DNA of 12,160 nt from DATBIO01 sp036556965 (lineage in GTDB: Bacteria; Acidobacteriota; Vicinamibacteria; Fen-336). This document shows positions 1-6,614 of the stretch, piece after piece. Both the position numbers and the translations under genes were made by a program. The notes beneath the pieces are model-generated. The model did no database searches. It worked only from the letters and a program-made list of their open reading frames with translations, and was not told the origin of the DNA. Location: NCBI GenBank assembly GCA_036556965.1, contig DATBIO010000105.1:1-12160 (forward strand), in the 5' to 3' direction. Every line of letters starts with the position of its first letter. Position 1 is the stretch's first letter.

Positions 1-142
1 CGAAGCGGCTCTCGGGCTGCGCGAACGACGGCCCCCCCAGCGTGTGCAGGACGATGCGGCGCACGCGCGCGGGGAGCTCCGCCGGCGCGGCGCCCACCGC
101 GGCGGCCAGGGCGGCCGCGGCCAGGGGGAGGCCGGCCGTCAG
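1..142 (-). CDS. Partial 5' end of an unidentified, possibly exported protein
   Basis: This frame stays open from just inside the end of the pirin gene to the left edge. It reads as an Ala/Leu-rich, signal-peptide-like stretch (LTAGLPLAAAALAAAVGAAP) followed by a more conserved-looking segment, RRIVLHTLGGPSFAQPESRF. I do not recognise the family with confidence. No ATG, GTG or TTG is in frame in the overlap with pirin, so the start is unresolved. It could be the CTG at 142-140, which keeps the signal-like region; the GTG at 97-95; or the GTG at 64-62, which would give MRRIVLHTLGGP with no signal. The overlap or very short gap with the pirin gene on the same strand suggests co-transcription, with pirin upstream. 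Only about 47 codons are visible and the C-terminal part lies outside the window. Confidence 0.5.
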   Translation of the reverse strand, partial: MTAGLPLAAAALAAAVGAAPAELPARVRRIVLHTLGGPSFAQPESRF

Positions 143-981
143 TCGGTCAGCCGCCCGGTCTGGAAGTCGCGCACCGCCTGCATGAGCTCCTCGCGCGTGT
201 TCATCACGAAGGGCCCGTAGCGCGCCACCGGCTCGCCCAGCGGCCGCGCGGCCAGGAGGAGGAAGCGCGCCGGCGCGTCCCCCGCCTCCGCGGTGACCTG
301 GTCGCCCTCCGCCAGCACGGCCAGGTGGCCCGCCTCCACCGCGCGCGGGGGCTCGCCCAGGGCGGCCGCGCCCTCGAACACGTACACGAAGGCGCTGTGC
401 GACGCGGGCACCGCCTGGGCGAAGCGCGCGCGGGGGGGAAGGGCCACGTCGACGTAGAGGGGGCTGGTGGCGATCCCCTCCACCGGCCCCGTCACCCCCT
501 CCGCCGTGCCCGCGAGCACGCGCACGCGCGCGCCGTCCGCCCGCTCCACCACGGGGACGCGCTCGGGCGGGATGTCCTGGTAGCGCGGGGCCGTCATCTT
601 GTCGCGCGCGGGCAGGTTCACCCAGAGCTGGAACCCCCACATCAGGCCGTCCTTCTGGCGGGGCATCTCCGAGTGCACGATGCCGCGGCCCGCCGTCATC
701 CACTGGATGCTGCCCGCCACCAGGTTGCCGTGGTTGCCCTTGTGGTCCCGGTGCTCCATGGCCCCGGCCAGCATGTAGGTCACGGTCTCGAAGCCCCGGT
801 GGGGGTGGTCCGGGAACCCGGCCAGGTAGTCCTCGGCGCGGTCCGACTTGAACTCGTCGAGGAGCAGGAATGGGTCGAGGTGGTCGAGGGCGGCCGAGCC
901 GATGCTGCGCCGGAGGCGCACGCCCGCCCCGTCGGAAGTGTCCTGCGCCTCGACCACCTGGCTCACGCGTCTCGTCGGCAT
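139..981 (-). CDS. Pirin family protein (bicupin)
   Basis: At 280 aa it has the normal length for a pirin. The N-terminal cupin carries the family signature DHPHRGFETVTYMLAG and then GRGIVHSEMP. The four metal ligands known from pirins map to H59, H61, H103 and E105, all present, so an Fe(II)-type centre is expected. The C-terminal half (about 170-270) is the second cupin (Pirin_C). Pirins are cytosolic; some act as quercetin 2,3-dioxygenases and others as redox-dependent regulators of partner proteins, and the sequence does not decide which applies. The ATG at 981-979 has an excellent AGGAGG ribosome binding site (complement of 987-992) five bases upstream. The gene diverges from the duplicated yggX gene with only 32 bp between starts, so the promoters must overlap each other or the coding starts. 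The truncated leftmost gene follows directly on the same strand. Confidence 0.93.
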   Translation of the reverse strand: MPTRRVSQVVEAQDTSDGAGVRLRRSIGSAALDHLDPFLLLDEFKSDRAEDYLAGFPDHPHRGFETVTYMLAGAMEHRDHKGNHGNLVAGSIQWMTAGRGIVHSEMPRQKDGLMWGFQLWVNLPARDKMTAPRYQDIPPERVPVVERADGARVRVLAGTAEGVTGPVEGIATSPLYVDVALPPRARFAQAVPASHSAFVYVFEGAAALGEPPRAVEAGHLAVLAEGDQVTAEAGDAPARFLLLAARPLGEPVARYGPFVMNTREELMQAVRDFQTGRLTD

Positions 982-1013
982 GACGGCCTCCTGTAGACTC
1001 AGAGCATAGGGCC

Positions 1014-1580
1014 ATGGGCGACCGCACCGTCAACTGCGTCAAGCTGGGCCAGGAGCTGCCGGGCCTGCCCGCGCCCCCCTTTCCCGGCGAGCTGGGCCAG
1101 CGCATCTACGAGAGTGTCTCCGCCCGGGCCTGGGCGCTGTGGCAGGAGCGCTCCGCCGCCCTCCTGCGCGAGCGCGGCTGGGTCATGGGCCGCCCGGAGG
1201 ACCGCCAGGCCCTGCTGCGCGAGATGGAGTCGTTCCTCTTCACTCCCGCGCCGCCCGTCCCCGTCGAGGGCGACCTCGTGCTCTGCGTCAAGCTCGGCCG
1301 GGCGCTTCCCCGCCTGGCCAAGCCGCCCTTCGCGGGCGCGCTCGGGCAGCGCATCTTCGAGAGCGTCTCCCGGGCGGGCTGGGACCTCTGGCAGGCCCAG
1401 GCCACCATCGTCATGAACCACCACGGGCTCAACATGGCCGACCCCGAGGCGCGGCGGTTCCTGCTGCGCGAGATGGAGGAGTTCTTCTTCGGCGAAGGCG
1501 CGCGCCTGCCCGCCGACTGGGTCCCCCCCACCGGACAGGGCAAGGGCGGCAAGGGAGCTCCGGGCGCGCAGAGGAAGTGA
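1014..1580 (+). CDS. yggX: Tandem (two-domain) YggX-type Fe(2+)-trafficking protein
   Basis: YggX proteins are small cytosolic proteins of about 90 aa linked to iron trafficking and protection of Fe-S clusters from oxidative damage. This one is 188 aa and contains two complete YggX domains in a row. Domain 1 spans about residues 5-76 and domain 2 about 88-159. Each shows the family order: a cysteine motif (NCVKLG with C8; LCVKLG with C91), a G-x-LGQRI-[YF]-ESVS block, W-x-LWQ, and a final LLREME-x-F block. By hand about 39 of 72 aligned positions are identical between the halves. Domain 2 keeps the canonical LNM-x-DPEARR stretch and domain 1 has diverged there (WVMGRPEDRQ). The tail is Gly/Lys-rich. 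The ATG at 1014 is the only start preserving the first cysteine motif; its SD is weak. The stop is 4 nt before the radical SAM start, implying one transcript. Confidence 0.9.
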   Translation: MGDRTVNCVKLGQELPGLPAPPFPGELGQRIYESVSARAWALWQERSAALLRERGWVMGRPEDRQALLREMESFLFTPAPPVPVEGDLVLCVKLGRALPRLAKPPFAGALGQRIFESVSRAGWDLWQAQATIVMNHHGLNMADPEARRFLLREMEEFFFGEGARLPADWVPPTGQGKGGKGAPGAQRK

Positions 1581-1584
1581 GGGC

Positions 1585-3015
1585 GTGGCCGCGGTCCTCC
1601 TCCTGGGCACCTACGAGCTGGGCCACGCGCCGCTGACCCTGGCCTGGCCGCTCGCTTTCCTGCGGCGCGCGGGCCGGGAGGCGGAGGCGGTGGACCTCGC
1701 CGTGGACACCTTCGACGAGGCGCGCGTCCGGGAGGCGTCGCTGGTCGCCGTGTCCGTGCCCATGCACACCGCGCTGCGGCTGGGGCTGGAGGCGGCCGCG
1801 CGCGTGCGGCGGGCCAACCCCCGCGCCCACGTCTGCTTCTACGGCCCCTACGCCTGGCTCAACGCCGCGCACCTGCTCGCGGGACCCGCCGACTCCGTGG
1901 TGGCGGGGGAGGCGGAGGAGGCGCTGGTCGCGCTGGCCGACGACGTGGCGCGCGGGGGCGACGGGTCCCGGGTGCGCGGCGTCTCCACGCGCGGACGGCG
2001 GGCCCCCGCCCTGCGCGACCGGCTCCACTTCCCCGTCCCCGACCGCGCCACATTGCCCCCCCTGTCGCGCTACGCCCGCTTCCTGCGCGACGGCCGCGCG
2101 GAGCCCGCCGGCTATGTGGAGGCCAGCCGCGGCTGCCGGCACCTCTGCCGCCACTGCCCGCTGGTGCCCATCTACCAGGGACGCTTCGTGGCGGTGCCCG
2201 TGCCCACCGTCATGGCCGACGTGCGCGCGCAGGTGGAGGCGGGCGCGCGCCACGTGACGTTCGGGGACCCCGACTTCCTCAACGGGCCCACGCACGCGCT
2301 CCGCGTCGCGCGCGCGCTGGCCGGGGAGTTCCCCGGCCTGAGCTTCGACTTCACGGCCAAGGTGGAGCACCTGCTGCGGCACCGCGCGCTGCTCCCGGAG
2401 ATGGCCGCCCACGGATGCGCCTTCGTGGTCTCCGCGGTGGAGTCCTTGAGCGACGAGGTCCTGCGCCGCCTGGACAAGGGCCACACCGCGGCGGAGGTGG
2501 CCGCGGTGGTGGAGGTCCTGGACGCGGCGGGCATCGCCCTCCAGCCCACGCTGGTGGCCTTCACGCCCTGGACCACCCTCGACGACTACCTGGCCACCCT
2601 CGACTTCTTTCGCGCGCGGGGGCTCCAGGCCCACGTGCCCCCGGTGCAGCTCGCCATCCGCCTGCTGGTGCCGCCCGGCTCGGCCCTGCTGGAGGCGCCG
2701 GAGACGCGCGGGGCCTTCGGCCCCCTGGATCCGCGGTCCCTCAGCCACGTCTGGCGCCACCCCGACCCGCGCATGGACCGCCTGTACGAGGAGGTGGCGG
2801 CGCTGGTGGAAGAGGCCACGGAGGCGGGCCGCCCCGCGGCGGAGACCTGGGAGCGCGTGCGCGCCGCGGCCCATGCCTCGGCCGGCGTGGCCCCCGTCCC
2901 CGACGCGGGCGCCCGTCCCGCGCGGCCCGCGCCGCCCCGCCTGAGCGAGGATTGGTTCTGCTGCGCGGAGCCCCGCCGCGTCCAGGTGGAGCGGCTGGCC
3001 CTCAGCCGCGCCTGA
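1585..3015 (+). CDS. Radical SAM protein with C-terminal CCAEP tail
   Basis: This is a 476-aa radical SAM enzyme. Residues 1 to about 125 form a Rossmann-like domain of the type that binds cobalamin in related enzymes, but I see no DxHxxG cobalamin motif. The core begins near 176 with YVEASRGCRHLCRHCP; C184, C188 and C191 form the CxxxCxxC site for the 4Fe-4S cluster that cleaves S-adenosylmethionine. FGDPDFLNGP follows as the SAM-binding glycine-type motif. The C-terminus reads SEDWFCCAEPRR, with adjacent cysteines C459 and C460 (both TGC). From memory, this matches the family named 'CUAEP/CCAEP-tail radical SAM (seleno)protein', where the second position can be selenocysteine; I could not check this. 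The substrate is unknown. The start is GTG at 1585, with GAGG at 1571-1574 inside the end of the yggX gene. Its 3' end overlaps the convergent ATP-grasp gene by 14 bp. Confidence 0.9.
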   Translation: MAAVLLLGTYELGHAPLTLAWPLAFLRRAGREAEAVDLAVDTFDEARVREASLVAVSVPMHTALRLGLEAAARVRRANPRAHVCFYGPYAWLNAAHLLAGPADSVVAGEAEEALVALADDVARGGDGSRVRGVSTRGRRAPALRDRLHFPVPDRATLPPLSRYARFLRDGRAEPAGYVEASRGCRHLCRHCPLVPIYQGRFVAVPVPTVMADVRAQVEAGARHVTFGDPDFLNGPTHALRVARALAGEFPGLSFDFTAKVEHLLRHRALLPEMAAHGCAFVVSAVESLSDEVLRRLDKGHTAAEVAAVVEVLDAAGIALQPTLVAFTPWTTLDDYLATLDFFRARGLQAHVPPVQLAIRLLVPPGSALLEAPETRGAFGPLDPRSLSHVWRHPDPRMDRLYEEVAALVEEATEAGRPAAETWERVRAAAHASAGVAPVPDAGARPARPAPPRLSEDWFCCAEPRRVQVERLALSRA

Positions 3016-3018
3016 GGG
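2999..3018. terminator. Hairpin at the convergent gene junction, possible bidirectional terminator
   Basis: CCCTCAG at 2999-3005 and CTGAGGG at 3012-3018 form a perfect 7-bp stem around the 6-nt loop CCGCGC. Both stop codons of the convergent radical SAM and ATP-grasp genes lie in this stem. The position suits a bidirectional terminator, but there is no T-tract on either side and short GC stems are common in this genome. Confidence 0.3.
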
Positions 3019-4234
3019 GCACCTCGGCCGCGATCTCGAAGCGCAGGCGCGCGTGCGCCTCGCGCAGCGCGGCCTCCACCGCCGCCGGCCCCTCCCCGCG
3101 CGCGAAGATGAACCCGAGGTAGCTGTCCCCCTCGGGCAGGGGGACGAGGGGGCAGTGCATGCGCGCGGTGACCTCGACGGACTCGACGAGGGGGACGGCG
3201 CGCGCCTCCTCCAGGCCGTGGACGCCGCGGAGGATGCCCGCGGCGGGGATGGGGATCATCATCACGCCGCCGGCGCGGCTCTCGCGCGGGGCCTCGATCC
3301 CCCCGAGGCGGAAGGCATGGCGCAGGATCAGCTCCTCGAGCGACATGTCCACGCCGAAGCGCAGGGTGCGGCCGCAGAGGCCGCCGATGGAGCGCGCCGC
3401 CACCTCGATCAGCCACGCCTCGCCGTCGCTCCAGCGGAGCTCGGCGTGGACCGGCCCCTCGCGCAGGCCCAGGGCGGCGGCCGCGCGCGCCGCCGCCGCG
3501 CCCAGGGCCTCCTGCACCGGCGCGGGCAGGCGCGAGGGCGTCACGTACAGCGTCTCCTCGAAGTAGGGCCCCTCCAGGGGGTCCGGCTTGTCGAACAGCG
3601 CGAGCACGCGCAGCGCGCCGCCGCTGAGCAGGCCCTCCAGCGCCACCTCGAGGCCGGGCACGTACCCTTCCACCAGCACGTCCGCGCAGCGCTCCGCGGC
3701 GAGGATCGCGCGCAGGCGCAGGAAGCGCGACACGAGCTCCTCGGGCCCGTCCGCCCGCATCACCCCCCGGCTCCCGGCCAGGGTGGTGGGCTTGAGGACG
3801 CAGGGGTAGGCGACGACGGCGGCCAGGGCGCGCGGGTCGTCCCCCGCCTGCGCGTGGCGGAAGCTCGGCTGCGGCACCCCCGCCTCCGCCAGGCACCGCC
3901 GCATGGCCAGCTTGTCGCGGCTGCGCAGGGCGGCCTCCGGCGCGTTGTGGGGCAGGCCGAGGGCGGCGCTGGCCCGCGCCGCGAGCACGGTGCCCGAGTC
4001 GTCCAGGCCCACGATGGCGCCCACCTCGTGCTCCGCCGCGTAGCGCACGATGGCGGCGGCCGACCGCTCGAGGTCGCGATAGTCGAGGGGAAGCTCGGCC
4101 GCGGCGCGGCCCAGGAAGGGCTGGGGGACGTCCTCGCCCATCACCACCTCGATGCCGAGCGCGCGCGCGGCGGCCTCGAAGGGGGGACGGCGATAGGTCT
4201 GGGCCGAGCCCAGCAGTACGAGACGGCCGGGCAC
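3002..4234 (-). CDS. ATP-grasp domain protein (amino acid/peptide ligase type)
   Basis: ATP-grasp enzymes activate a carboxylate as an acyl-phosphate and couple it to an amine or other nucleophile. The 410-aa protein has the family order: an N-terminal Rossmann-like domain (about 1-100), the RSRDKLAMRRCL helix (105-116), the ATP lysine in PCVLKPTTLAGSRGV (K148) with its glycine-rich loop, the VLVEGYVPGLEVALEG strand (187-201), and Mg-binding acidic residues in HAELR (E265) and LIEVAARSIGG (E277). GGVMMIPIPAAGI and later residues resemble the C-terminal domain of L-amino-acid ligases (BacD/BL00235 type). The substrate cannot be read from sequence. The start is a GTG (4234-4232), 4 nt after the msrB stop on the same strand, so translation is probably coupled to msrB. 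The 3' end overlaps the radical SAM gene convergently, leaving room for a functional pair although they are not co-transcribed. Confidence 0.88.
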   Translation of the reverse strand: MPGRLVLLGSAQTYRRPPFEAAARALGIEVVMGEDVPQPFLGRAAAELPLDYRDLERSAAAIVRYAAEHEVGAIVGLDDSGTVLAARASAALGLPHNAPEAALRSRDKLAMRRCLAEAGVPQPSFRHAQAGDDPRALAAVVAYPCVLKPTTLAGSRGVMRADGPEELVSRFLRLRAILAAERCADVLVEGYVPGLEVALEGLLSGGALRVLALFDKPDPLEGPYFEETLYVTPSRLPAPVQEALGAAAARAAAALGLREGPVHAELRWSDGEAWLIEVAARSIGGLCGRTLRFGVDMSLEELILRHAFRLGGIEAPRESRAGGVMMIPIPAAGILRGVHGLEEARAVPLVESVEVTARMHCPLVPLPEGDSYLGFIFARGEGPAAVEAALREAHARLRFEIAAEVPLRRG

Positions 4235-4238
4235 GCCC

Positions 4239-4730
4239 CTACTTCTCTTGGAACTTCAGGGCGGCGGAGTTGATGCAGTAGCGCAGGCCGGTGGGCCGGG
4301 GGCCGTCCTCGAAGACGTGGCCCAGGTGGCCGCCGCAGCGCGCGCACAGCACCTCCGTGCGCCGCATGCCGTGGCTCTCGTCGTCCACCCGCTCCACGCT
4401 CCCCTCGCCCGCCGGCTGCCAGAAGCTGGGCCACCCCGTGCCGGACTCGAACTTGGCCTCCGACGCGAAGAGGGGCTGGCCGCAGCCCGCGCACACGTAC
4501 GTCCCCTTGGCGTGATGGTCCCAGTACTCCCCGGTGAACGCGCGCTCCGTCCCCTTCTCGCGCAGCACCTGGTACTGCGCCGGGGTCAGCGTCTTGCGCC
4601 ACTCCTCGTCGGTCTTGACCACCTTGCCGCTCCCTGGCGCCGGCGTGGCCGGCGGCGCCTGCGCGCCGCGCACCGTGTCCTGGCAGGCGACGAGGCCGGC
4701 GGCCAGCAGGAGGGGCACCCAGGCGCGCAT
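4239..4730 (-). CDS. msrB: Peptide-methionine (R)-S-oxide reductase MsrB, predicted lipoprotein
   Basis: MsrB reduces methionine-R-sulfoxide in proteins. The 163-aa protein begins with a lipoprotein signal peptide ending in LVAC (C16, then Q), so it should be lipid-anchored in the cell envelope; Q at +2 does not favour inner-membrane retention. A proline-rich linker leads to the MsrB domain (about 41-163). It contains two zinc CxxC pairs (C80/C83 and C129/C132), the GTGWPSFW motif (97-104) and the catalytic cysteine in RYCINSAALKF (C152). Envelope MsrB enzymes typically need an electron donor such as a thioredoxin-fold or membrane partner; none is seen in this window. The ATG at 4730-4728 keeps the full signal peptide and has no good Shine-Dalgarno site; a -10-like element lies just upstream. 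The gene precedes the ATP-grasp gene with a 4-nt gap and diverges from the PLD-family gene 49 bp away. Confidence 0.95.
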   Translation of the reverse strand: MRAWVPLLLAAGLVACQDTVRGAQAPPATPAPGSGKVVKTDEEWRKTLTPAQYQVLREKGTERAFTGEYWDHHAKGTYVCAGCGQPLFASEAKFESGTGWPSFWQPAGEGSVERVDDESHGMRRTEVLCARCGGHLGHVFEDGPRPTGLRYCINSAALKFQEK

Positions 4731-4737
4731 CGCAACT

Positions 4738-4746
4738 ACTGTAGCA
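4738..4746 (-). promoter_or_regulatory. Possible extended -10 element upstream of msrB
   Basis: On the minus strand this reads TGCTACAGT, which fits an extended -10 (TGnTAnnnT). It lies in the 49-bp divergent gap between msrB and the PLD-family gene. Transcription would begin at or next to the msrB ATG, giving a leaderless or near-leaderless message, consistent with the absence of an SD there. I see no convincing -35 box. The call rests on nine bases only. Confidence 0.22.
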
Positions 4747-4779
4747 CCCGGAGCCGCGCGCCACGGCTAGAGTGGATTC

Positions 4780-6081
4780 ATGGGTACAGCGGGCACGCGG
4801 TGGTGGGTGAAGGGCCTGGCCGCGGCGGGGGCCCTCTCCATCGGGGCGGGCGCGCTCACCCTGTTCTCCAGCCTGGGCCGCCGCCCCGCCCTCCTCCACG
4901 TCAGCGAGCGCCATCCCCTCGACTCGCGGGAGTTCGCGGCCTCGCTGGCCGGCATCACGCGCTCCGCCCTCCGGCACGGAGGCACCGCGCGCCTGCTCAA
5001 CGACGGCGACGAGTTCTTTCCCGCCATGCTCCAGGCCATCTCCGCCGCGCGCCACAACGTGAACTTCTGCGTCTACATCTGGGAGGAGGGCCAGGTGGCG
5101 GACGCCTTCCTGGGCGCGCTCACGGACCGCGCGCGCGCGGGGGTGCAGGTGCGCCTGCTCCTGGACGCCCGCGGCGCCACCCACGCCCCCGAGGCGGGGT
5201 TGGAGCGGCTGCGCCGGGCGGGCGGGCGCGTGGCCTCCTTCCGGCCCGCGCGCTTCGGGATGCTCACCCGCTACCACAAGCGCAACCACCGGCGCGCGGT
5301 GGTGGTGGACGGCGCGCTCGCCTTCACGGGGGGGGCGGCCATGGCGGACAAGTGGCAGGGGCACGCCCAGGACGCCGAGCACTGGCGCGACGTCATGGTG
5401 GAGGTCACGGGGCCGCTGGCCGCCAGCGTGCAGTCCGCCTTCACCGACGACTGGGCGCACACCACGGGCGAGATCCTGGCCGGCCCCGCCTTCTTCCCGC
5501 CCGAGGACGTCACGGCGGCGCCGGCCCCGGGGCCGGTGCACGTGGGCCTGGCCACCGCCCCCTCCAGCGAGGACCACCCCATCCGCCTCGTGTACATGTC
5601 CGTCCTCGCCGCCGCGCGGCAGCGCGTGGCCATCACCACGCCCTACTTCGTGCCCGACGCCAGCCTGCGCAAGGAGATGGCGGACCGCGCGCGCGGCGGC
5701 GTGAGCGTGCGCGTGCTCCTGCCCGACGAGCACACCGACGCCGCCGTCATCCGCCGCGCCTCCCAGCACTACTACGAGGAGCTGCTGGAGGCGGGCGTCC
5801 GCATCTGGGAGTACCAGGGCACCTTCCTGCACGCCAAGACCCTGGTGGCCGACGGCGTGCTCTCGGTGGTGGGGGCGGCGAACTTCGACATCCGCTCCAT
5901 GGAGCACAACCACGAGAACGTGCTCGCCGTGCAGGACGCGTCGCTGGCCGCGGCCCTGGAGGCCGCCTTCGAGCGGGACCTGCGGCGCGCGCAGGCCATC
6001 ACCCTCGACGGCTGGCGGCGCCGCGGCGCCTGGGCGCGGCTCAAGGAGAGGCTGGCCATCCTCCCCGCCGAGCAGTTCTGA
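4780..6081 (+). CDS. Phospholipase D family protein, cardiolipin synthase-like
   Basis: This 433-aa protein is a two-HKD phospholipase D superfamily enzyme, most like bacterial cardiolipin synthases, which condense phosphatidyl lipids with phosphatidylglycerol at the inner membrane. A single N-terminal membrane segment (about 9-30) anchors the catalytic part. The first HKD motif is in RNHRRAVVVDGALAFTGG: H170 and D177 are in place but arginine (R172) replaces the usual lysine. The second motif is canonical: H351, K353 and D358 in FLHAKTLVADG, followed by GAANFDIRSMEHNHE, which is strongly cardiolipin-synthase-like. TPYFVPD at 287-293 is another typical segment. The ATG at 4780 preserves the membrane anchor; SD is poor. 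It diverges from msrB and ends 22 bp from the convergent NTF2-like gene. It could be a PLD-family hydrolase rather than a synthase. Confidence 0.88.
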   Translation: MGTAGTRWWVKGLAAAGALSIGAGALTLFSSLGRRPALLHVSERHPLDSREFAASLAGITRSALRHGGTARLLNDGDEFFPAMLQAISAARHNVNFCVYIWEEGQVADAFLGALTDRARAGVQVRLLLDARGATHAPEAGLERLRRAGGRVASFRPARFGMLTRYHKRNHRRAVVVDGALAFTGGAAMADKWQGHAQDAEHWRDVMVEVTGPLAASVQSAFTDDWAHTTGEILAGPAFFPPEDVTAAPAPGPVHVGLATAPSSEDHPIRLVYMSVLAAARQRVAITTPYFVPDASLRKEMADRARGGVSVRVLLPDEHTDAAVIRRASQHYYEELLEAGVRIWEYQGTFLHAKTLVADGVLSVVGAANFDIRSMEHNHENVLAVQDASLAAALEAAFERDLRRAQAITLDGWRRRGAWARLKERLAILPAEQF

Positions 6082-6103
6082 GAGGGCGGGCGGGCGGCCG
6101 CGC

Positions 6104-6598
6104 TCAGTCCGGCGCGGCGGACGGCGCGGGCGGATCCAGGCGGCTCTCGTGCGTGGCCACGCACCGCCATGAGCCGTTCCGCCGCAGCCAGGTGTCCGTG
6201 TAGCGGTAGCGCGTGGCAAGGCCGGGTCCGCCGGCGCCGCGCGCGGTGGCCACGTAGAGCCCGGTGGCCACGGCCACGTCGGGGCCCATCGCCCGCACCC
6301 GCAGCTCCTGGTTGACCACGGAGGCCAGGGCCGCGAAGTCCGCGGGATAGGCGGCGATGTGCTCGCGCTTGCCCCGCATGGCGCCGTCGGCCAGGGTGGC
6401 CACGAAGTCGTCGGCGATCAGCCGCTCCAGCACGCCCAGGTCGTGGCTCTGGTAGACGGAGAACCACTCCGCCTCCAGCGTCTCGATCGCCTCCACCACC
6501 GCCTCGCTCCCGGCCGCGCCGCGGACCGGGGCCAGGAGCACGGCGGCGATGCCCGCGCACGTCAGGACGGCCCGCCGGCGCGCCTTCGTCTCGAGCAT
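6104..6598 (-). CDS. Secreted NTF2/SnoaL-like protein (DUF4440 type)
   Basis: The 164-aa product starts with a signal peptide containing consecutive arginines and a hydrophobic run (KARRRAVLTCAGIAAVLLAP, residues 6-25), reminiscent of a Tat signal but without a complete consensus. The mature part (about 31-155) has features of the NTF2-like cone fold of the DUF4440/SnoaL group: an N-terminal helix with VVEAIETLEAEWFSVYQSHD, then LERLIADDFVATLADGAMRGKREHI, and a C-terminal strand pair around YRYTDTWLRRNGSWRCVATHESRL. Proteins of this fold bind small molecules or act as isomerase-like enzymes; most DUF4440 members have no assigned role. The ATG at 6598-6596 has a GGAGG site (complement of 6606-6610) just after the stop of the upstream MmcQ gene, so the two are likely co-transcribed. 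It ends close to the convergent PLD-family gene. Confidence 0.82.
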   Translation of the reverse strand: MLETKARRRAVLTCAGIAAVLLAPVRGAAGSEAVVEAIETLEAEWFSVYQSHDLGVLERLIADDFVATLADGAMRGKREHIAAYPADFAALASVVNQELRVRAMGPDVAVATGLYVATARGAGGPGLATRYRYTDTWLRRNGSWRCVATHESRLDPPAPSAAPD

Positions 6599-6614
6599 GG
6601 TCGGACCTCCGCGG

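Noticed and set aside
325..996. Long ORF antisense to the pirin gene
   Set aside because: It is the complement of a clear pirin gene. Its product is Arg/His/Ala-rich low-complexity sequence, typical of shadow frames in very GC-rich DNA.
1981..2053. Arg/Pro-rich small ORFs inside the radical SAM gene as possible precursor peptides
   Set aside because: They are internal antisense frames with no RBS or leader/core organisation. I found no credible RiPP precursor in the window.
1429..2874. 481-codon minus-strand ORF across the radical SAM and yggX genes
   Set aside because: It overlaps two well-supported genes on the other strand, and its translation is Gly/Arg/Ala/His-rich with no recognisable domain.
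2963..2981. Hairpin right after the tail cysteine codons of the radical SAM gene, possibly a relic SECIS element
   Set aside because: A 6-bp stem (2963-2968 with 2976-2981) and 7-nt loop can be drawn, but the codon is TGC, not TGA, the loop lacks a recognisable SECIS signature, and short GC stems are expected by chance here.
4141..6219. 692-codon minus-strand ORF spanning msrB and the PLD gene
   Set aside because: It is open only because stop codons are rare at this GC content. The encoded sequence has no motifs, and the msrB and PLD frames carry complete catalytic sets.
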